A program made the position numbers and the translations under genes. A stretch of DNA of 64,000 bases from Picosynechococcus sp. PCC 7003 (GTDB taxonomy: Bacteria > Cyanobacteriota > Cyanobacteriia > Cyanobacteriales > MRBY01). Below, piece after piece: positions 17,590 through 27,003 of this stretch (its first letter is position 1; each line of letters opens with the position of its first letter). The stretch spans positions 2,993,092-3,057,091 of the forward strand of contig NZ_CP016474.1 of the NCBI RefSeq assembly GCF_001693255.1, read 5' to 3'. A model generated the notes under the pieces. The model saw only the letters and a program-made list of their open reading frames with translations, was not told the origin of the DNA and searched no databases.

Positions 17590-18174
17590 TTACCAAATGG
17601 TACTCAAATCTAACTGAAAATTCGGCAATACAGTTTCACCATCGAGAAAATCCGGTTGCTCTAAAATCTCCATGGGTTGGCCAATGCGATACACTTCAAC
17701 TTGCCGAGTTTGACGATTAATCAGCCAGCCCAGCCGTGACCCATTGTCGATAAATTCCTGTAATTTCGCTTGGGTGCGGGGCAGGGAATCCGTGGGTGAC
17801 AATAGCTCGACAACAAAATCTGGACAGAGGGGTAGAAATCTTGTTTTTACTTCTGGGGCGAGGGCTTCCCAACGGGCGAGGGGAATCCAGGCAGCATCGG
17901 GCGATCGCATCGCACCATTGGGCAAGATAAACCCTCCGGAAGAATCAAAGGCCATACCTAGTTTTGTGCGACGGTTCCAAGCCTGCAGTTGATAGGACAA
18001 ATCAATATTGCGGTTGCTGGTTTCGCCGCCGGTGGGGGACATAATCGCTAAATCTCCTTGGGCATTCCGCTCGAAACGAAAATTTTTATTTTGTTGACAG
18101 AGTTGAAAGAATTGTTCATCGCTGAAATTGCAATTTTCGAGGTTCAACTCAACTAAAGGAAGGGTCATGTCCAT
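17590..18174 (-). CDS. Uma2 family (DUF820) putative endonuclease
   Basis: A 194-residue member of the PD-(D/E)xK-like Uma2/DUF820 family, which is greatly expanded in cyanobacteria. Recognisable segments are N-F-R-F-E-R-N-A-Q-G-D-L-A-I-M-S-P-T-G, S-P-D-A-A-W-I-P, P-D-F-V-V-E-L-L-S-P-T-D and G-S-R-L-G-W-L-I. The Asp in S-P-D-A and the E in V-E-L-L-S form the predicted metal site. I chose ATG 18174, which has a GGGAG upstream; a GTG at 18240 would add 22 residues and sits 3 bases after ggpP. The biological role of this family is not settled. Confidence 0.82.
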   Translation of the reverse strand: MDMTLPLVELNLENCNFSDEQFFQLCQQNKNFRFERNAQGDLAIMSPTGGETSNRNIDLSYQLQAWNRRTKLGMAFDSSGGFILPNGAMRSPDAAWIPLARWEALAPEVKTRFLPLCPDFVVELLSPTDSLPRTQAKLQEFIDNGSRLGWLINRQTRQVEVYRIGQPMEILEQPDFLDGETVLPNFQLDLSTIW

Positions 18175-18243
18175 TACCTTATCTCCCACCAATGGGTCAC
18201 TACTGCTATTGTAATGGGCTTGTTCGAGGCTCGAATTCACCTC

Positions 18244-19494
18244 CTATTTTTCGGTTCGGTTTGCGGCGGCTTGCTGAAAGAGGGCGGTGTATTGTTCAAA
18301 ACCGCCCGGAAAAGCGACGTTAATTTTTAACGGATCGGCCGGATCGGTGATGCCTTCAAGGACTTGGGTTTGACCATTGATTGTCCCTAGTTTTAAGGGA
18401 ATCCGGTTTTTTAATTCCCCCTGGGAGCTGTCAATATAAACAACAAGATTGCCACTGTTGGCCCATTTACCAATATCTTGCACAAGTTGTAGAAACAGGC
18501 GATCGCTCCCGCCCCGTCGGACTTGATCGCCTTCGGTATGACTCGTGACTGTATCGCCGACGCCAACAATTAACGGCATGAATTGCGGATCAAATTTATC
18601 TTGCACAAGTTGCAACAATTCCTCGTGGTTTTGGGGTGCTTGGCGGGCGTTAAAGGTTTCACCGAGGGGATAGTTTCCTGTGCGTTGGGCATAGTAATAA
18701 TTCAGCAGCACTAAAACACCCGCTTCTTTGACAGCGCCGCGCACCATAAACTGAAAATCTGTGGTGCCCGAATCTTTGGCCGTGGCAAAGCGGACAATTT
18801 CTTTACCGGCATTATCTCTCCCTAAATTGGGCGCATAGTGTACAAAAAAGCCATTGTCTAAACCCTGTTGACTGGCTTTGGTGAGCAAATCATTCATTAG
18901 GGTTTTCATGGTGTGCTGGAGATCTTGGTAAATCTCTAGGCGATCGCCCAAATATTCTGCGAGGACATTTAAATTTGCGGTCGGCGAAACGAGATTATCT
19001 AAAACCGAAGCATGGATCAGCTCAGGTTGCAGATCAGCGGGAAAAATATCAGCATATTTAGTAAAAAATTGCCCTAAACATTGACCAATCAAATCCGGCA
19101 CCGTCCCAAGGAAATCCAGTTCTGCTTGGCTAACACCGGGATGGGAAATTTGGCCATGATCCGTCTGCCACTGCACGCCCCCTGCCGCTAAACCAGGTAA
19201 ATAGCTCGTTTCATCTTTGGCCTCAATATTCCGAAATGCTCGTTCTACAATGCGGTTTACGCCTCTGCGGCCTTCATGTTCACCGTTGGTAAGGACGAAA
19301 AAATGATCCTTAAACTTGCGCGTGGCGCGGATATAGTCAGGGTCAATTTTGCGGGTTAGGGGGTCTTTGACTAACCCCATACAAACGCCATCAAGATCCT
19401 GAATAATCAGTAAATTTTCCGTATCGCTGAGCGTTGAAAGAAAGGCTTCATGATCAAGGGAGTAATGTTGGTCATGGAGCGGTAAAACAGTCAT
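18244..19494 (-). CDS. ggpP: Glucosylglycerol 3-phosphate phosphatase
   Basis: GgpP (StpA) dephosphorylates glucosylglycerol 3-phosphate, the second step of synthesis of the osmolyte glucosylglycerol. The 416-residue protein begins like the family, with Y-S-L-D-H-E-A-F and then I-Q-D-L-D-G-V-C-M-G-L-V. The D-L-D-G part is a HAD-like phosphatase motif with the nucleophile Asp near residue 34. L-T-N-G (motif II) and G-V-G-D-T-V-T-S (late acidic motif) follow. Length agrees with characterised StpA as I recall it. Neighbours are glpK and a glucosylglycerol hydrolase on the same strand, and the partner enzyme ggpS lies at 36121, which supports the name. Salt-controlled regulation is known in Synechocystis but no site is visible here. 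Confidence 0.93.
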   Translation of the reverse strand: MTVLPLHDQHYSLDHEAFLSTLSDTENLLIIQDLDGVCMGLVKDPLTRKIDPDYIRATRKFKDHFFVLTNGEHEGRRGVNRIVERAFRNIEAKDETSYLPGLAAGGVQWQTDHGQISHPGVSQAELDFLGTVPDLIGQCLGQFFTKYADIFPADLQPELIHASVLDNLVSPTANLNVLAEYLGDRLEIYQDLQHTMKTLMNDLLTKASQQGLDNGFFVHYAPNLGRDNAGKEIVRFATAKDSGTTDFQFMVRGAVKEAGVLVLLNYYYAQRTGNYPLGETFNARQAPQNHEELLQLVQDKFDPQFMPLIVGVGDTVTSHTEGDQVRRGGSDRLFLQLVQDIGKWANSGNLVVYIDSSQGELKNRIPLKLGTINGQTQVLEGITDPADPLKINVAFPGGFEQYTALFQQAAANRTEK

Positions 19495-19528
19495 AAATCC
19501 TTTTTTAATTCAATAGGTTTACAGTTAA

Positions 19529-19575
19529 TCCCCCTAAATCTCCTCACTAAAGCTCCGGCTTCAGAAGGGGGACTT
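19529..19575 (-). repeat. Fragment of the MITE-like dispersed repeat
   Basis: Read on the minus strand this stretch contains the same core as the copies at 2214 and 58487: CCGGAGCTTTAGTGAGG followed by AGATTTAGGGGG, preceded by AGTCCCCC. The outer parts with the inverted termini are missing. It lies between ggpP and glpK. Confidence 0.6.
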
Positions 19576-19592
19576 GTTTTCGGCAGAGGGGA

Positions 19593-21107
19593 TTAGGCCC
19601 AATTTTTTGCTCGCTCTACGGCTTTTTGCCAGATTTTAAAATGGGCTTGAGCTTGGGAGGCGTTGGCACTGGGTTTAAAGACGTAATCAATCTTGCGGTT
19701 TTGCACCAGGGTTTGGTAGTCATCCCAAAAACCGACGGCTAACCCGGCAGCAAAGGCAGCCCCTTGGGCCGTGGCATCGAGGACAGCGGGACGTTCCACA
19801 GGAATACCCAATACATCGGCCTGGAATTGCATCAGAAAATCGTTATTGCACGCGCCACCATCGACTTTTAATTCTTGGATCGGGGTGCCAGAATCTTGGT
19901 TAATCGCTTCGACCACTTCTTTGGCTTGGTAGGCGATCGCCTCTAGGACAGCTCGCACCATGTGTTCTTTTTTGACGCCTCTTGTTAAACCAAGAAATGC
20001 GCCCCTCGCACTCATGTCCCAGTGGGGCGCCCCCAAGCCACTCAGGGCAGGAACAAAGTAAGCACCACCGTTATCATCTACCCCTTGGGCGAGGTCATCA
20101 GTTTCGGCCGCCGTTTCAATAATTTGCAGACCATCGCGCAACCATTGAATACAAGCACCAGCCGTAAACATACTCCCTTCGAGGGCATAACCAACATCAA
20201 GATTTGCGCCATCATTATGGGTTTGGGTGCAGGCGATGGTCGTTAAGAGTTGATGTTTGGAGCGTTTAATTTCGTCGCCCGTATGGGCCACCAAAAACGC
20301 CCCTGTGCCATAGGTGCATTTCAACAAACCAGGGCGATCGCATCCATGGGCATAGAGGGCCGCCTGTTGATCCCCAAAGATGGCAGTGATTGGAATTGCG
20401 GCCCCTAATAAACTAGGATCAGTTTTACCAAATTCCCCCAGGCTCGACTGCACCGTTGGCATTATCTGGCGGGGAATGTCGAATAAATCCAACAAATCCG
20501 GATCCCAGTCTTTGTGATTGAGATTCAGTAACATTGTCCGGCTGGCGTTGCTGTGGTCTGTGGCGTGGACTTTACCCCCTGTGAGATTCCACAAGGCCCA
20601 GGTATCAATGGTTCCAGCAAGGACATTATTGGGGTTAACGGCGCTATTTTCCTTGGCCCAACTTAATAACCAATTCAGTTTCGTTGCCGAGAAATAAGCA
20701 TCCAGCACCAAGCCTGTTTTGTCGTAAATTTCTGCCGCTTTTCCTGCGGCACTGAGGGTTTGACAGAGGGGGGCCGTCCGCCGATCCTGCCAAACAATCG
20801 CTTTATGGAGGGGTTTACCGGTGGTTTTATCCCAGAGGACGCAGGTTTCTCGCTGTACTGTGAGGCCGATTGCCGCGATGTCTTGGGCAGCAATACTGCT
20901 ATTGTTCACCACCTGTTGCATCACAGCTTTGGTGTCGTTCCAAATTTCCGCCGCATCATGTTCGACCCAACCCGGTTGGGGATAATATTGGGTTAATTCT
21001 TTGTAGGCTTGGGCAACGATATCACCTTTGTGATTAAACAAAAGGGCACGATTGCCGGTAGTGCCAAGGTCTAGGGCAAGGATGTATTTTTGATGGGCCA
21101 TGGTCAT
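19593..21107 (-). CDS. glpK: Glycerol kinase
   Basis: Phosphorylates glycerol to glycerol 3-phosphate with ATP. The 504-residue FGGY-family protein starts with the phosphate-1 motif A-L-D-L-G-T-T-G-N-R-A and has V-W-Q-D-R-R-T (glycerol-binding Arg/Asp), F-G-D-Q-Q-A-A-L (catalytic Asp near residue 247) and L-K-V-D-G-G-A-C-N-N (adenosine loop). Normal G-T-T-S in the first loop reads G-T-T-G, a mild variation. An ATG at 21101 is an alternative start. Within this cluster the likely role is to recover the glycerol released when glucosylglycerol is hydrolysed by the enzyme encoded just upstream (21189-23537), together with GlpD. Confidence 0.95.
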   Translation of the reverse strand: MTMAHQKYILALDLGTTGNRALLFNHKGDIVAQAYKELTQYYPQPGWVEHDAAEIWNDTKAVMQQVVNNSSIAAQDIAAIGLTVQRETCVLWDKTTGKPLHKAIVWQDRRTAPLCQTLSAAGKAAEIYDKTGLVLDAYFSATKLNWLLSWAKENSAVNPNNVLAGTIDTWALWNLTGGKVHATDHSNASRTMLLNLNHKDWDPDLLDLFDIPRQIMPTVQSSLGEFGKTDPSLLGAAIPITAIFGDQQAALYAHGCDRPGLLKCTYGTGAFLVAHTGDEIKRSKHQLLTTIACTQTHNDGANLDVGYALEGSMFTAGACIQWLRDGLQIIETAAETDDLAQGVDDNGGAYFVPALSGLGAPHWDMSARGAFLGLTRGVKKEHMVRAVLEAIAYQAKEVVEAINQDSGTPIQELKVDGGACNNDFLMQFQADVLGIPVERPAVLDATAQGAAFAAGLAVGFWDDYQTLVQNRKIDYVFKPSANASQAQAHFKIWQKAVERAKNWA

Positions 21108-21188
21108 TGTTAAATAAGGTTTTTAAAAGAGATTAAGTGAGTTTAAAAGACGTGTTTTTTAAGGTGATTTTGATTTAGGAGCCATCAC

Positions 21189-23537
21189 CTATGGAGGGAT
21201 TTCAGATAGGAGAAAACCTTCGCCATTGTGCAGGTGAATTTCGGCTAGATCATGAATTGTGTTGATCTTTAGAGTCGGGGTGGCGATCGCCACCTGCCAG
21301 CGGTTTAAATCGAGGGCAAGCCATTTGCCGATCTCGACGGTTTTCGGTGCCCCGGCCATGTGCGCCACTAAAACAAGCCGTTGTTGGGTGTCTGGATTTT
21401 GCCGCATCCCATAGAAAATGGTGCGTTGGTGATCGGACCAATGATGCAGGCGATCGCCCCCTGAAAAATCGAGATGATGCCGCAGCCAAGGTTGGGCCTG
21501 GCGATATTGCCGCAAGCGCAAATTAAAGCTCGCCCGCTCATCTGGCACAGCCCCACAATAATGGGAGACCCGACAGGCTTCGTGGCCGTCCTCCATAAAG
21601 GCGATCGCTATTTCCTTCAGGTTTGTGATTGTAATGGGTCTTAAAAAATCAAATTGCCCATCTAATTCGGCCTGGAGAACAACAGTAAGCCTTGGCAGAT
21701 CATAGCCAATTTTTTCAATAGCTTGCTCCACTGCTTTAAAGAACCGTCGCGTTAACAGGAGGTCATAAAACCCCATGGCTTTAAACCGTCGAAATGCCCA
21801 AGATTGCCGATAAATTTCCGGTGTGATTTGCCAATAGAGAAAGCCAATTTCTTCCGCCATGATTTTGACGGCATACTGATCATCTGTATTGCGAAAAAAG
21901 CCCCAGGGGGTATGCATTAATGCGTTTAAAAAATCCATCGGAATCCCTGGACTAAAGCCGTGGATCCACAATTGGGTTGCCGGGTTATCGTAGGCATTTT
22001 GCAAAATTTCTGGCAAAGAATTCCCTAAATATTCATTAATGCGAATTGCGGCGGTATTAATGTGATTGCCCTTACGTACCGTGTCATGGTTGGCACAACC
22101 AGTCACCCAGCGATCGCCATGGGCCATAATTTTGCACACATCCCGCCATTCCCGTTGCCAAAATCCCTGCAAAGTGGGCGTATTGTGCTCAAAGATCAAC
22201 GGACTCCACTGGAAACAATCGGGCTTGAGGTAAATTAAATCTAAATGGGTGGCCATATCTTCCCAACCGACATTGGGCCAGGGACGACCATCTTCATAAA
22301 TGGTGTACAACTCGCGGGTGGCCGTGCCAACGGTTTGGGGCACTGCGGCCATTTTTAACAGAAAATCGTCGTCATACTCTAATTTGCCCGAAACTGCGTT
22401 AGAAACCTGAAAATCTTGACCCCCATCAACCCGGATGCCGTCGGCGCCCAGATTAATTTTCCGCCGCTGTAACTCTAATAGGACAGCCCGCACCATGGGG
22501 TTTTGCTGATTTGTATCATGGCCATACATATTCGCTCCCCGGAAAAATTGCCCGTTAATTAGCCCCAGGGCTTGGTGGTGGATGTGGCCATAGACCAGAT
22601 CAAAAATAATCTGGATCGGGCGGGCAAAGGCGGTGTGGAGCGTGGCAACAAACTCCACAACTTCGGCGGGTCTGAGGGTACTGAGGAGGGCAGGACTGGT
22701 GGCCGCTGCCCCTAAAATTAAATCGTCGTAGCCCCAATTTTGGGTGTCTGGTTTTTTCAGGTGAACTTGCACTTCTTGGTTGGCGATCGCCCGAATTTGC
22801 CAAAAAGCATGGCACGTTTCATTATCTGCGGGCCGAAATTCCACCGTGGGTTCAATGGGTAACAGTTCAATTGCATCAAAGCCCACATAGTTTTTTTCGG
22901 CGGCGCTGAGGGGATGGCCATTGGCTAATTTCCGGGCGAGGTCACTGTAAATGCGAGTGAGTCCAGCGAGGGTGCCCGTTGGGGAAGCGGTACCAACATG
23001 GATTTGTAAAATATTGCGGGGCGGTGTTACCCAAGTTTCCTGGTGAAAATAGTCTCGGTCAGCCCTCTCTCGTTCCAGTTGGGCCATGTCGTAAAGCTCG
23101 GCGGGCGCAAACACACCGTAGGGCAGGGAGTGGGCAAAGACATCGCGAATAATCTGCTCACCACTGCGCAACCAGTAAAACGATCCCGCTTGGGTACGGG
23201 TTCCGGCTTTTAGGCCCGCCACAACACCCCAGGCAAATTCCCCTTGGCGCGGTAGCTCTAGCACCTCCCGACGGAACGAAATGACTTGATCAGCAAGGCG
23301 AAAATCGATCGCCTCCATGGGGGTAAACACTTCGAGGTAAACCGGGCGATCGCCCACCTCCGGGATCCAGAATCCCACTTGGGTCAGGCCGTCGCTGCCG
23401 TAGGTTGCGCCCAATTTCTGACTCAGTTGTTGCCCCCGTTGAAACGGATCTGGGGTGCCCGTGGCGATCGCCTCAGCCCAGGTCAATAAAGCTTGGGTGG
23501 GGGCTTCGACAAGTTGAATGGGGGGTGAAATATTCAC
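21189..23537 (-). CDS. gghA: Glucosylglycerol hydrolase, GH13-like (first copy)
   Basis: Predicted to split glucosylglycerol into glucose and glycerol. The 782-residue protein shows GH13-like regions in order: I-I-F-D-L-V-Y-G-H (about 310-318), G-I-R-V-D-G-G-Q-D-F with D371 as likely nucleophile, T-I-Y-E-D-G-R-P with E415 as likely acid/base, and G-C-A-N-H-D-T with N483-D485. Identification as GghA rests on my recollection of Synechocystis slr1670, which also sits by glpK, and on the ggpP-glpK context; it has not been checked by alignment. It is transcribed with glpK and ggpP, 81 bases upstream of glpK. A second, longer copy lies at 32704-35253. Confidence 0.8.
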   Translation of the reverse strand: MNISPPIQLVEAPTQALLTWAEAIATGTPDPFQRGQQLSQKLGATYGSDGLTQVGFWIPEVGDRPVYLEVFTPMEAIDFRLADQVISFRREVLELPRQGEFAWGVVAGLKAGTRTQAGSFYWLRSGEQIIRDVFAHSLPYGVFAPAELYDMAQLERERADRDYFHQETWVTPPRNILQIHVGTASPTGTLAGLTRIYSDLARKLANGHPLSAAEKNYVGFDAIELLPIEPTVEFRPADNETCHAFWQIRAIANQEVQVHLKKPDTQNWGYDDLILGAAATSPALLSTLRPAEVVEFVATLHTAFARPIQIIFDLVYGHIHHQALGLINGQFFRGANMYGHDTNQQNPMVRAVLLELQRRKINLGADGIRVDGGQDFQVSNAVSGKLEYDDDFLLKMAAVPQTVGTATRELYTIYEDGRPWPNVGWEDMATHLDLIYLKPDCFQWSPLIFEHNTPTLQGFWQREWRDVCKIMAHGDRWVTGCANHDTVRKGNHINTAAIRINEYLGNSLPEILQNAYDNPATQLWIHGFSPGIPMDFLNALMHTPWGFFRNTDDQYAVKIMAEEIGFLYWQITPEIYRQSWAFRRFKAMGFYDLLLTRRFFKAVEQAIEKIGYDLPRLTVVLQAELDGQFDFLRPITITNLKEIAIAFMEDGHEACRVSHYCGAVPDERASFNLRLRQYRQAQPWLRHHLDFSGGDRLHHWSDHQRTIFYGMRQNPDTQQRLVLVAHMAGAPKTVEIGKWLALDLNRWQVAIATPTLKINTIHDLAEIHLHNGEGFLLSEIPP

Positions 23538-23673
23538 TCGAACCTTAGGGCAAAACTGTCATTGACAATTTACCCGTGCTTGCTACAGTCGCCATTTTAC
23601 TATGCTGATCTTAGTGACAAAAAATTCCAAAGTTAGTTTGTCACAGTAAAGTTGATCGATGCAGTGTTCCCAA

Positions 23674-23949
23674 TTATGGGATAGAAAATTTTTTTGACTG
23701 TGGCAATCGCCTAAAGATGATCGGAATAATAATCGCCAATGTTGCCGCCACAATCAGGCTAAAAGCAAGGTTAACGACTTGGGTAGAGGCTTTTTGGTAT
23801 GTATCGACGCGGTCATTAATAATCCGCACATCACCATCTAACTTGCCGACCTTATCGCCAAGGGAACTGATTTCAGAACCCAATTTTTCCAAAGTAGCTT
23901 CAATTCGGTCTAGTTTTTCACTGGTGCCACTTTCAGGCATGGGCATCAT
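23674..23949 (-). CDS. Small coiled-coil protein with C-terminal membrane anchor
   Basis: A 91-residue protein. Residues 10-50 form a heptad-like helix (L-D-R-I-E-A-T-L-E-K-L, then L-G-D-K-V-G-K-L-D-G-D-V), and residues 58-79 are a hydrophobic transmembrane helix ending in basic residues (F-R-R-L). The layout resembles XhlA/hemolysin-accessory and similar tail-anchored small proteins, but no lysis genes are nearby. Function unknown. It is followed on the plus strand by the left end of the TnpB element. Confidence 0.6.
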   Translation of the reverse strand: MMPMPESGTSEKLDRIEATLEKLGSEISSLGDKVGKLDGDVRIINDRVDTYQKASTQVVNLAFSLIVAATLAIIIPIIFRRLPQSKKFSIP

Positions 23950-24039
23950 TGCTTAGGATAATTTCATTTTACACTGCCCAGTAAAGTGGCTAAAAAACCA
24001 TCAAGGGCATCGGCTCTGAGCAAATAGTGTTAGTTTTTA

Positions 24040-25421
24040 GCTAATCGCGGGGAAGCCCCGCGTTGTAATTTTAATTCAGCGTCGGGATGAGGAGCAGTGA
24101 GTTGCAGCAACGCGGAGACGAACAATTCTAGGGAGCTAGAAATTATCCCTAAGTTCATGGTAGAATACTCATATGATCAATCTGACTTATGAATACAGAA
24201 TTTATCCGACCAGGGATCAACTTTCTCTTATGGAAGAGTGGCTTGATACCTGCCGCCGTGTATATAACTATGCACTAGCAGAACGTCGTGATTGGATTCA
24301 GTCTCGTAAGTGCCCAATTAATGCTTGCAGTATTCAGCGGGAGTTTATTTACCCAATGGATGCTGAGAAACCTACCTATTACTGCCAAAAGCGGAATCTA
24401 ACTGCAGCCCGAAAAGACAACTCTTTTCTGCAAAATGTGCATTCTCAAGTGCTTCAGGAGGTGATAGGCCGGCTAGAGAAAGCATTTAACGCCCTGTGGA
24501 ATAGTGGGTTTGGCTTCCCACGGTTTAAGAAGCGTTTTCGCAGCTTTAACTTTCCGCAGTTGGGCAAAAACCCAATCGGCGACAATCAAATTAAGTTGCC
24601 TGTATTTGGTTGGGTGAAGACCGTGATGCACCGTCCGATCCCAGTAGGGTTTGAAGCGAAGCAAGCACGGGTAGTAAAACGCGCTTCTGGCTGGTATATC
24701 CAGCTAGTAATCCAAAGTGACGTTAAAATCCCAGAGCCACCAATCAAGGGTTATGCGATTGGCATTGATATGGGATTGACTGATTTTGTGGCGACATCAG
24801 AAGGCGAGTTGATTGCGAGACCCCGATTCTTTGTGGAGGCACAACACAGGCTGAAAGTGCTGAACCGTGCCGTTGCCAGAAAGCAAAAAGGGTCAAAGAA
24901 CCAGCAAAAAGCGCGTCAACGAGTCGCAAGATTTTACGAACGAATTGCGAACCGGCGCAAGGATTTCCACCGTAAACTAGCCCATCATCTCTGCGACCAA
25001 GCAGGCATGATATTTGCGGAGGAGTTGAACCTAAAGGGACTGGCCAAAGGAATGCTCGGTAAGCATTGCCTGGATGCTGGTTGGGGACAGTTCCTGGATA
25101 CGCTGAGATGGGTCTGCTTCAAGCGGGGTGTGCATTTCCAAAAGGTTAAAGCCGCTGGCACAAGCCAAGAATGCCCAGCCTGTGGAGTAGCGGTGAGGAA
25201 AGATTTGTCTGTGCGTCGGCATGAATGCCCGGAATGTGGTTACATCACCAATCGAGATGTGGCTAGCGGACAAGTGATTCGCAATCGTGGATTAATCGCG
25301 GTTGGGCAGACCGTTCAATCCTGTGGAGCGATACCCGATAGGGAGGCTTTGAAGCAGGAATATCTTAAAGCGATTTAAGAAGCCCGCGCTCTACCGATAG
25401 GTGAGCGTCGGGAGTATGTCA
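24040..25421 (+). mobile_element. IS200/IS605-type element carrying only tnpB
   Basis: The left end has a perfect 7-bp hairpin, CGCGGGG-AAG-CCCCGCG, at 24046-24062. The right end, straight after tnpB, has an imperfect hairpin (25383-25412, CCCGCGCTCTACC pairing with GGT and GAGCGTCGGG), then GAGTATGTCAC at about 25411-25421. This ending is what I expect for the family. No tnpA transposase is present, so movement would need one in trans. Exact ends are estimated to within several bases since this family makes no target duplication. Confidence 0.75.
24173..25378 (+). CDS. tnpB: TnpB RNA-guided nuclease of IS200/IS605-type element
   Basis: A 401-residue TnpB. The N-terminal helix-turn-helix/OrfB part contains W-L-D-T-C-R-R-V-Y-N-Y-A-L and H-S-Q-V-L-Q-E-V-I-G-R-L. 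The RuvC-like catalytic acids are all present: D199 in G-I-D-M-G-L-T-D, E283 in I-F-A-E-E-L-N-L and D362 in N-R-D-V-A-S-G. The zinc ribbon is C-P-A-C followed by C-P-E-C-G. It is therefore predicted to be an active endonuclease guided by an RNA made from the 3' end of the gene and the right end of the element. Known members cut next to a short target-adjacent motif; the motif here cannot be read from one copy. The ATG at 24173 lies 10 bases after a TAGAAT box. Confidence 0.92.
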   Translation: MINLTYEYRIYPTRDQLSLMEEWLDTCRRVYNYALAERRDWIQSRKCPINACSIQREFIYPMDAEKPTYYCQKRNLTAARKDNSFLQNVHSQVLQEVIGRLEKAFNALWNSGFGFPRFKKRFRSFNFPQLGKNPIGDNQIKLPVFGWVKTVMHRPIPVGFEAKQARVVKRASGWYIQLVIQSDVKIPEPPIKGYAIGIDMGLTDFVATSEGELIARPRFFVEAQHRLKVLNRAVARKQKGSKNQQKARQRVARFYERIANRRKDFHRKLAHHLCDQAGMIFAEELNLKGLAKGMLGKHCLDAGWGQFLDTLRWVCFKRGVHFQKVKAAGTSQECPACGVAVRKDLSVRRHECPECGYITNRDVASGQVIRNRGLIAVGQTVQSCGAIPDREALKQEYLKAI

Positions 25422-25440
25422 CACTGTTGCGTGAACTTGT
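25330..25440 (+). ncRNA. Predicted omega/reRNA region at tnpB 3' end
   Basis: In studied TnpB systems the guide RNA scaffold overlaps the 3' end of tnpB and the right-end hairpin, and the guide is the flanking DNA just past the element. Here that would place the scaffold through 25421, with a guide beginning at about 25422 (ACTGTTGCGTG) and running into the start of the MFS gene. Boundaries and expression are inferred from the family, not seen. Confidence 0.4.
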
Positions 25441-25442
25441 TA

Positions 25443-26900
25443 ATGTCCAATTCGTCTTCTAACCTGCCCCATCAAGCCCTCGCCCCCCTCAAACTCAGCA
25501 CCCAACTGGCCTATGGTGCAGGTACCGTTGGGGTTTCTATGACTGGGAATATCCTGGTCTTTTTTGTCTTATTTTTCTTTACGGATGTGGCGGGTTTACC
25601 ACCGGATAAAAGTGCCTTAATCCTGATGGTGGGCAAGGTGATGGATGCGATTAGTGACCCCGTTGTGGGCTGGTTGAGCGATCACACCACTTCCCGTTGG
25701 GGCCGACGCTTTCCCTGGATGATCTTTGGGGTGGTTCCGTTTGCGTTGTGCTTCGTGGCCATGTGGGGCATTCCTACTACGAATACCCAGTGGTTGTTGA
25801 TCTATTACATTACCTTGGCGCTGATTTTTAATACGGCCTACACAGTAATTTTTCTCCCCTACGTCGCCCTCACCCCAGAGTTAACGTCTGATTATAATGA
25901 GCGCACCCAACTGAATAGTTTTCGGTTTAGCTTTGCCATCGGGAGCAGCATTTTGGCGCTGGCTCTGGCCCAGGTGGTCTTTCGAGTTGTGCCGGTGGTT
26001 TCCCAGCGTTATCTTGTGCTGGCGGTAATCACAGCGGCGATCGCCTTGGGCAGTATGTATTGGTGTGTGCGTGGGACCTGGCAGCGGGTGCAGTTCATGG
26101 AGCAGTATCGCCAGCAGCATCAACAGCGCCACCAACCGCGTTTATCTTTGGTGCAGCAACTGCAGATTGTCTTTAATAACCGACCGTTTCTGCTGGTGAT
26201 GGGCATTTATCTCTGTTCTTGGCTGGGGGCGCAACTCACGGCAGTGGTGATGCAATACTTTGTGGTGAGTTGGCTGGGGCTTTCGGATTTTGTCTTTACT
26301 CAGTTTGCCCTGGTGGTGCAGGGAACCGCCCTACTGATGTTATTTGTCTGGAGTCGCCTCAGTCGCCGTTGGGGTAAACGCACTGTTTATGCCCTGGGGA
26401 TGGGGTTCTGGATTGTCGCCCAAGCAGGTCTATTTTTCCTGCAACCGGGTCAAGAAAAGTGGCTGTTTTTGTTAGGTTTTATGGCGGGCCTGGGGGTTTC
26501 AACGGCCTATTTGATTCCTTGGTCGATGTTGCCGGATGTGATCGAACTAGATGAACTACGCACTGGGCAGCGGCGAGAAGGGGTTTTCTATGCGTTTATG
26601 GTAATGCTCCAAAAGCTGGGCATTGCCTTTGGGATTTATATTGTCGGTAAAGCCCTCGATTGGGCGGGTTACATTGAGCGGGTACCGGGAGGCCCCCCGG
26701 CGGTACAGCCAGATTCTGCTCTCTGGGTGATTCGGTTGGTGATTGGCCCTCTAGGGACAGTGTTGCTCATCGGGGGATTGATCCTGGCTTATTTTTATCC
26801 GATTACCCAAGGGTTTCACGCTGAAATTCGTCGCAAACTCCAAGCGGGCGATCGCCTCTCAAGTCAGATTAAAGAAAACAGCATTCACGACATCCAATAA
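25443..26900 (+). CDS. GPH-family sugar:cation symporter (MFS)
   Basis: A 485-residue, 12-helix carrier of the glycoside-pentoside-hexuronide:cation family (MelB-like). Diagnostic pieces are D-A-I-S-D-P-V-V-G-W-L-S-D-H (helix 2-3), W-G-R-R-F-P-W-M and, late in the protein, S-M-L-P-D-V-I-E-L-D-E. Such carriers move glycosides with Na+ or H+. Given its place between two glucosylglycerol hydrolases, uptake of glucosylglycerol or its glucose is a reasonable but unproven guess. The open frame extends back to 25401, but those 14 codons are read from the right end of the TnpB element; the ATG at 25443 is the likely native start. The element has thus landed directly against the gene and may have replaced its promoter. 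Confidence 0.82.
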   Translation: MSNSSSNLPHQALAPLKLSTQLAYGAGTVGVSMTGNILVFFVLFFFTDVAGLPPDKSALILMVGKVMDAISDPVVGWLSDHTTSRWGRRFPWMIFGVVPFALCFVAMWGIPTTNTQWLLIYYITLALIFNTAYTVIFLPYVALTPELTSDYNERTQLNSFRFSFAIGSSILALALAQVVFRVVPVVSQRYLVLAVITAAIALGSMYWCVRGTWQRVQFMEQYRQQHQQRHQPRLSLVQQLQIVFNNRPFLLVMGIYLCSWLGAQLTAVVMQYFVVSWLGLSDFVFTQFALVVQGTALLMLFVWSRLSRRWGKRTVYALGMGFWIVAQAGLFFLQPGQEKWLFLLGFMAGLGVSTAYLIPWSMLPDVIELDELRTGQRREGVFYAFMVMLQKLGIAFGIYIVGKALDWAGYIERVPGGPPAVQPDSALWVIRLVIGPLGTVLLIGGLILAYFYPITQGFHAEIRRKLQAGDRLSSQIKENSIHDIQ

Positions 26901-27003
26901 ACACTCAGTTTTTAAGCGGAAGATTGCAAGATGTAAGGCTTTTGTTGCGGCCTAAATGTTCTTCGCTATGGTGAAAAAAATTGTGGCGACATCGAACAAC
27001 TTT

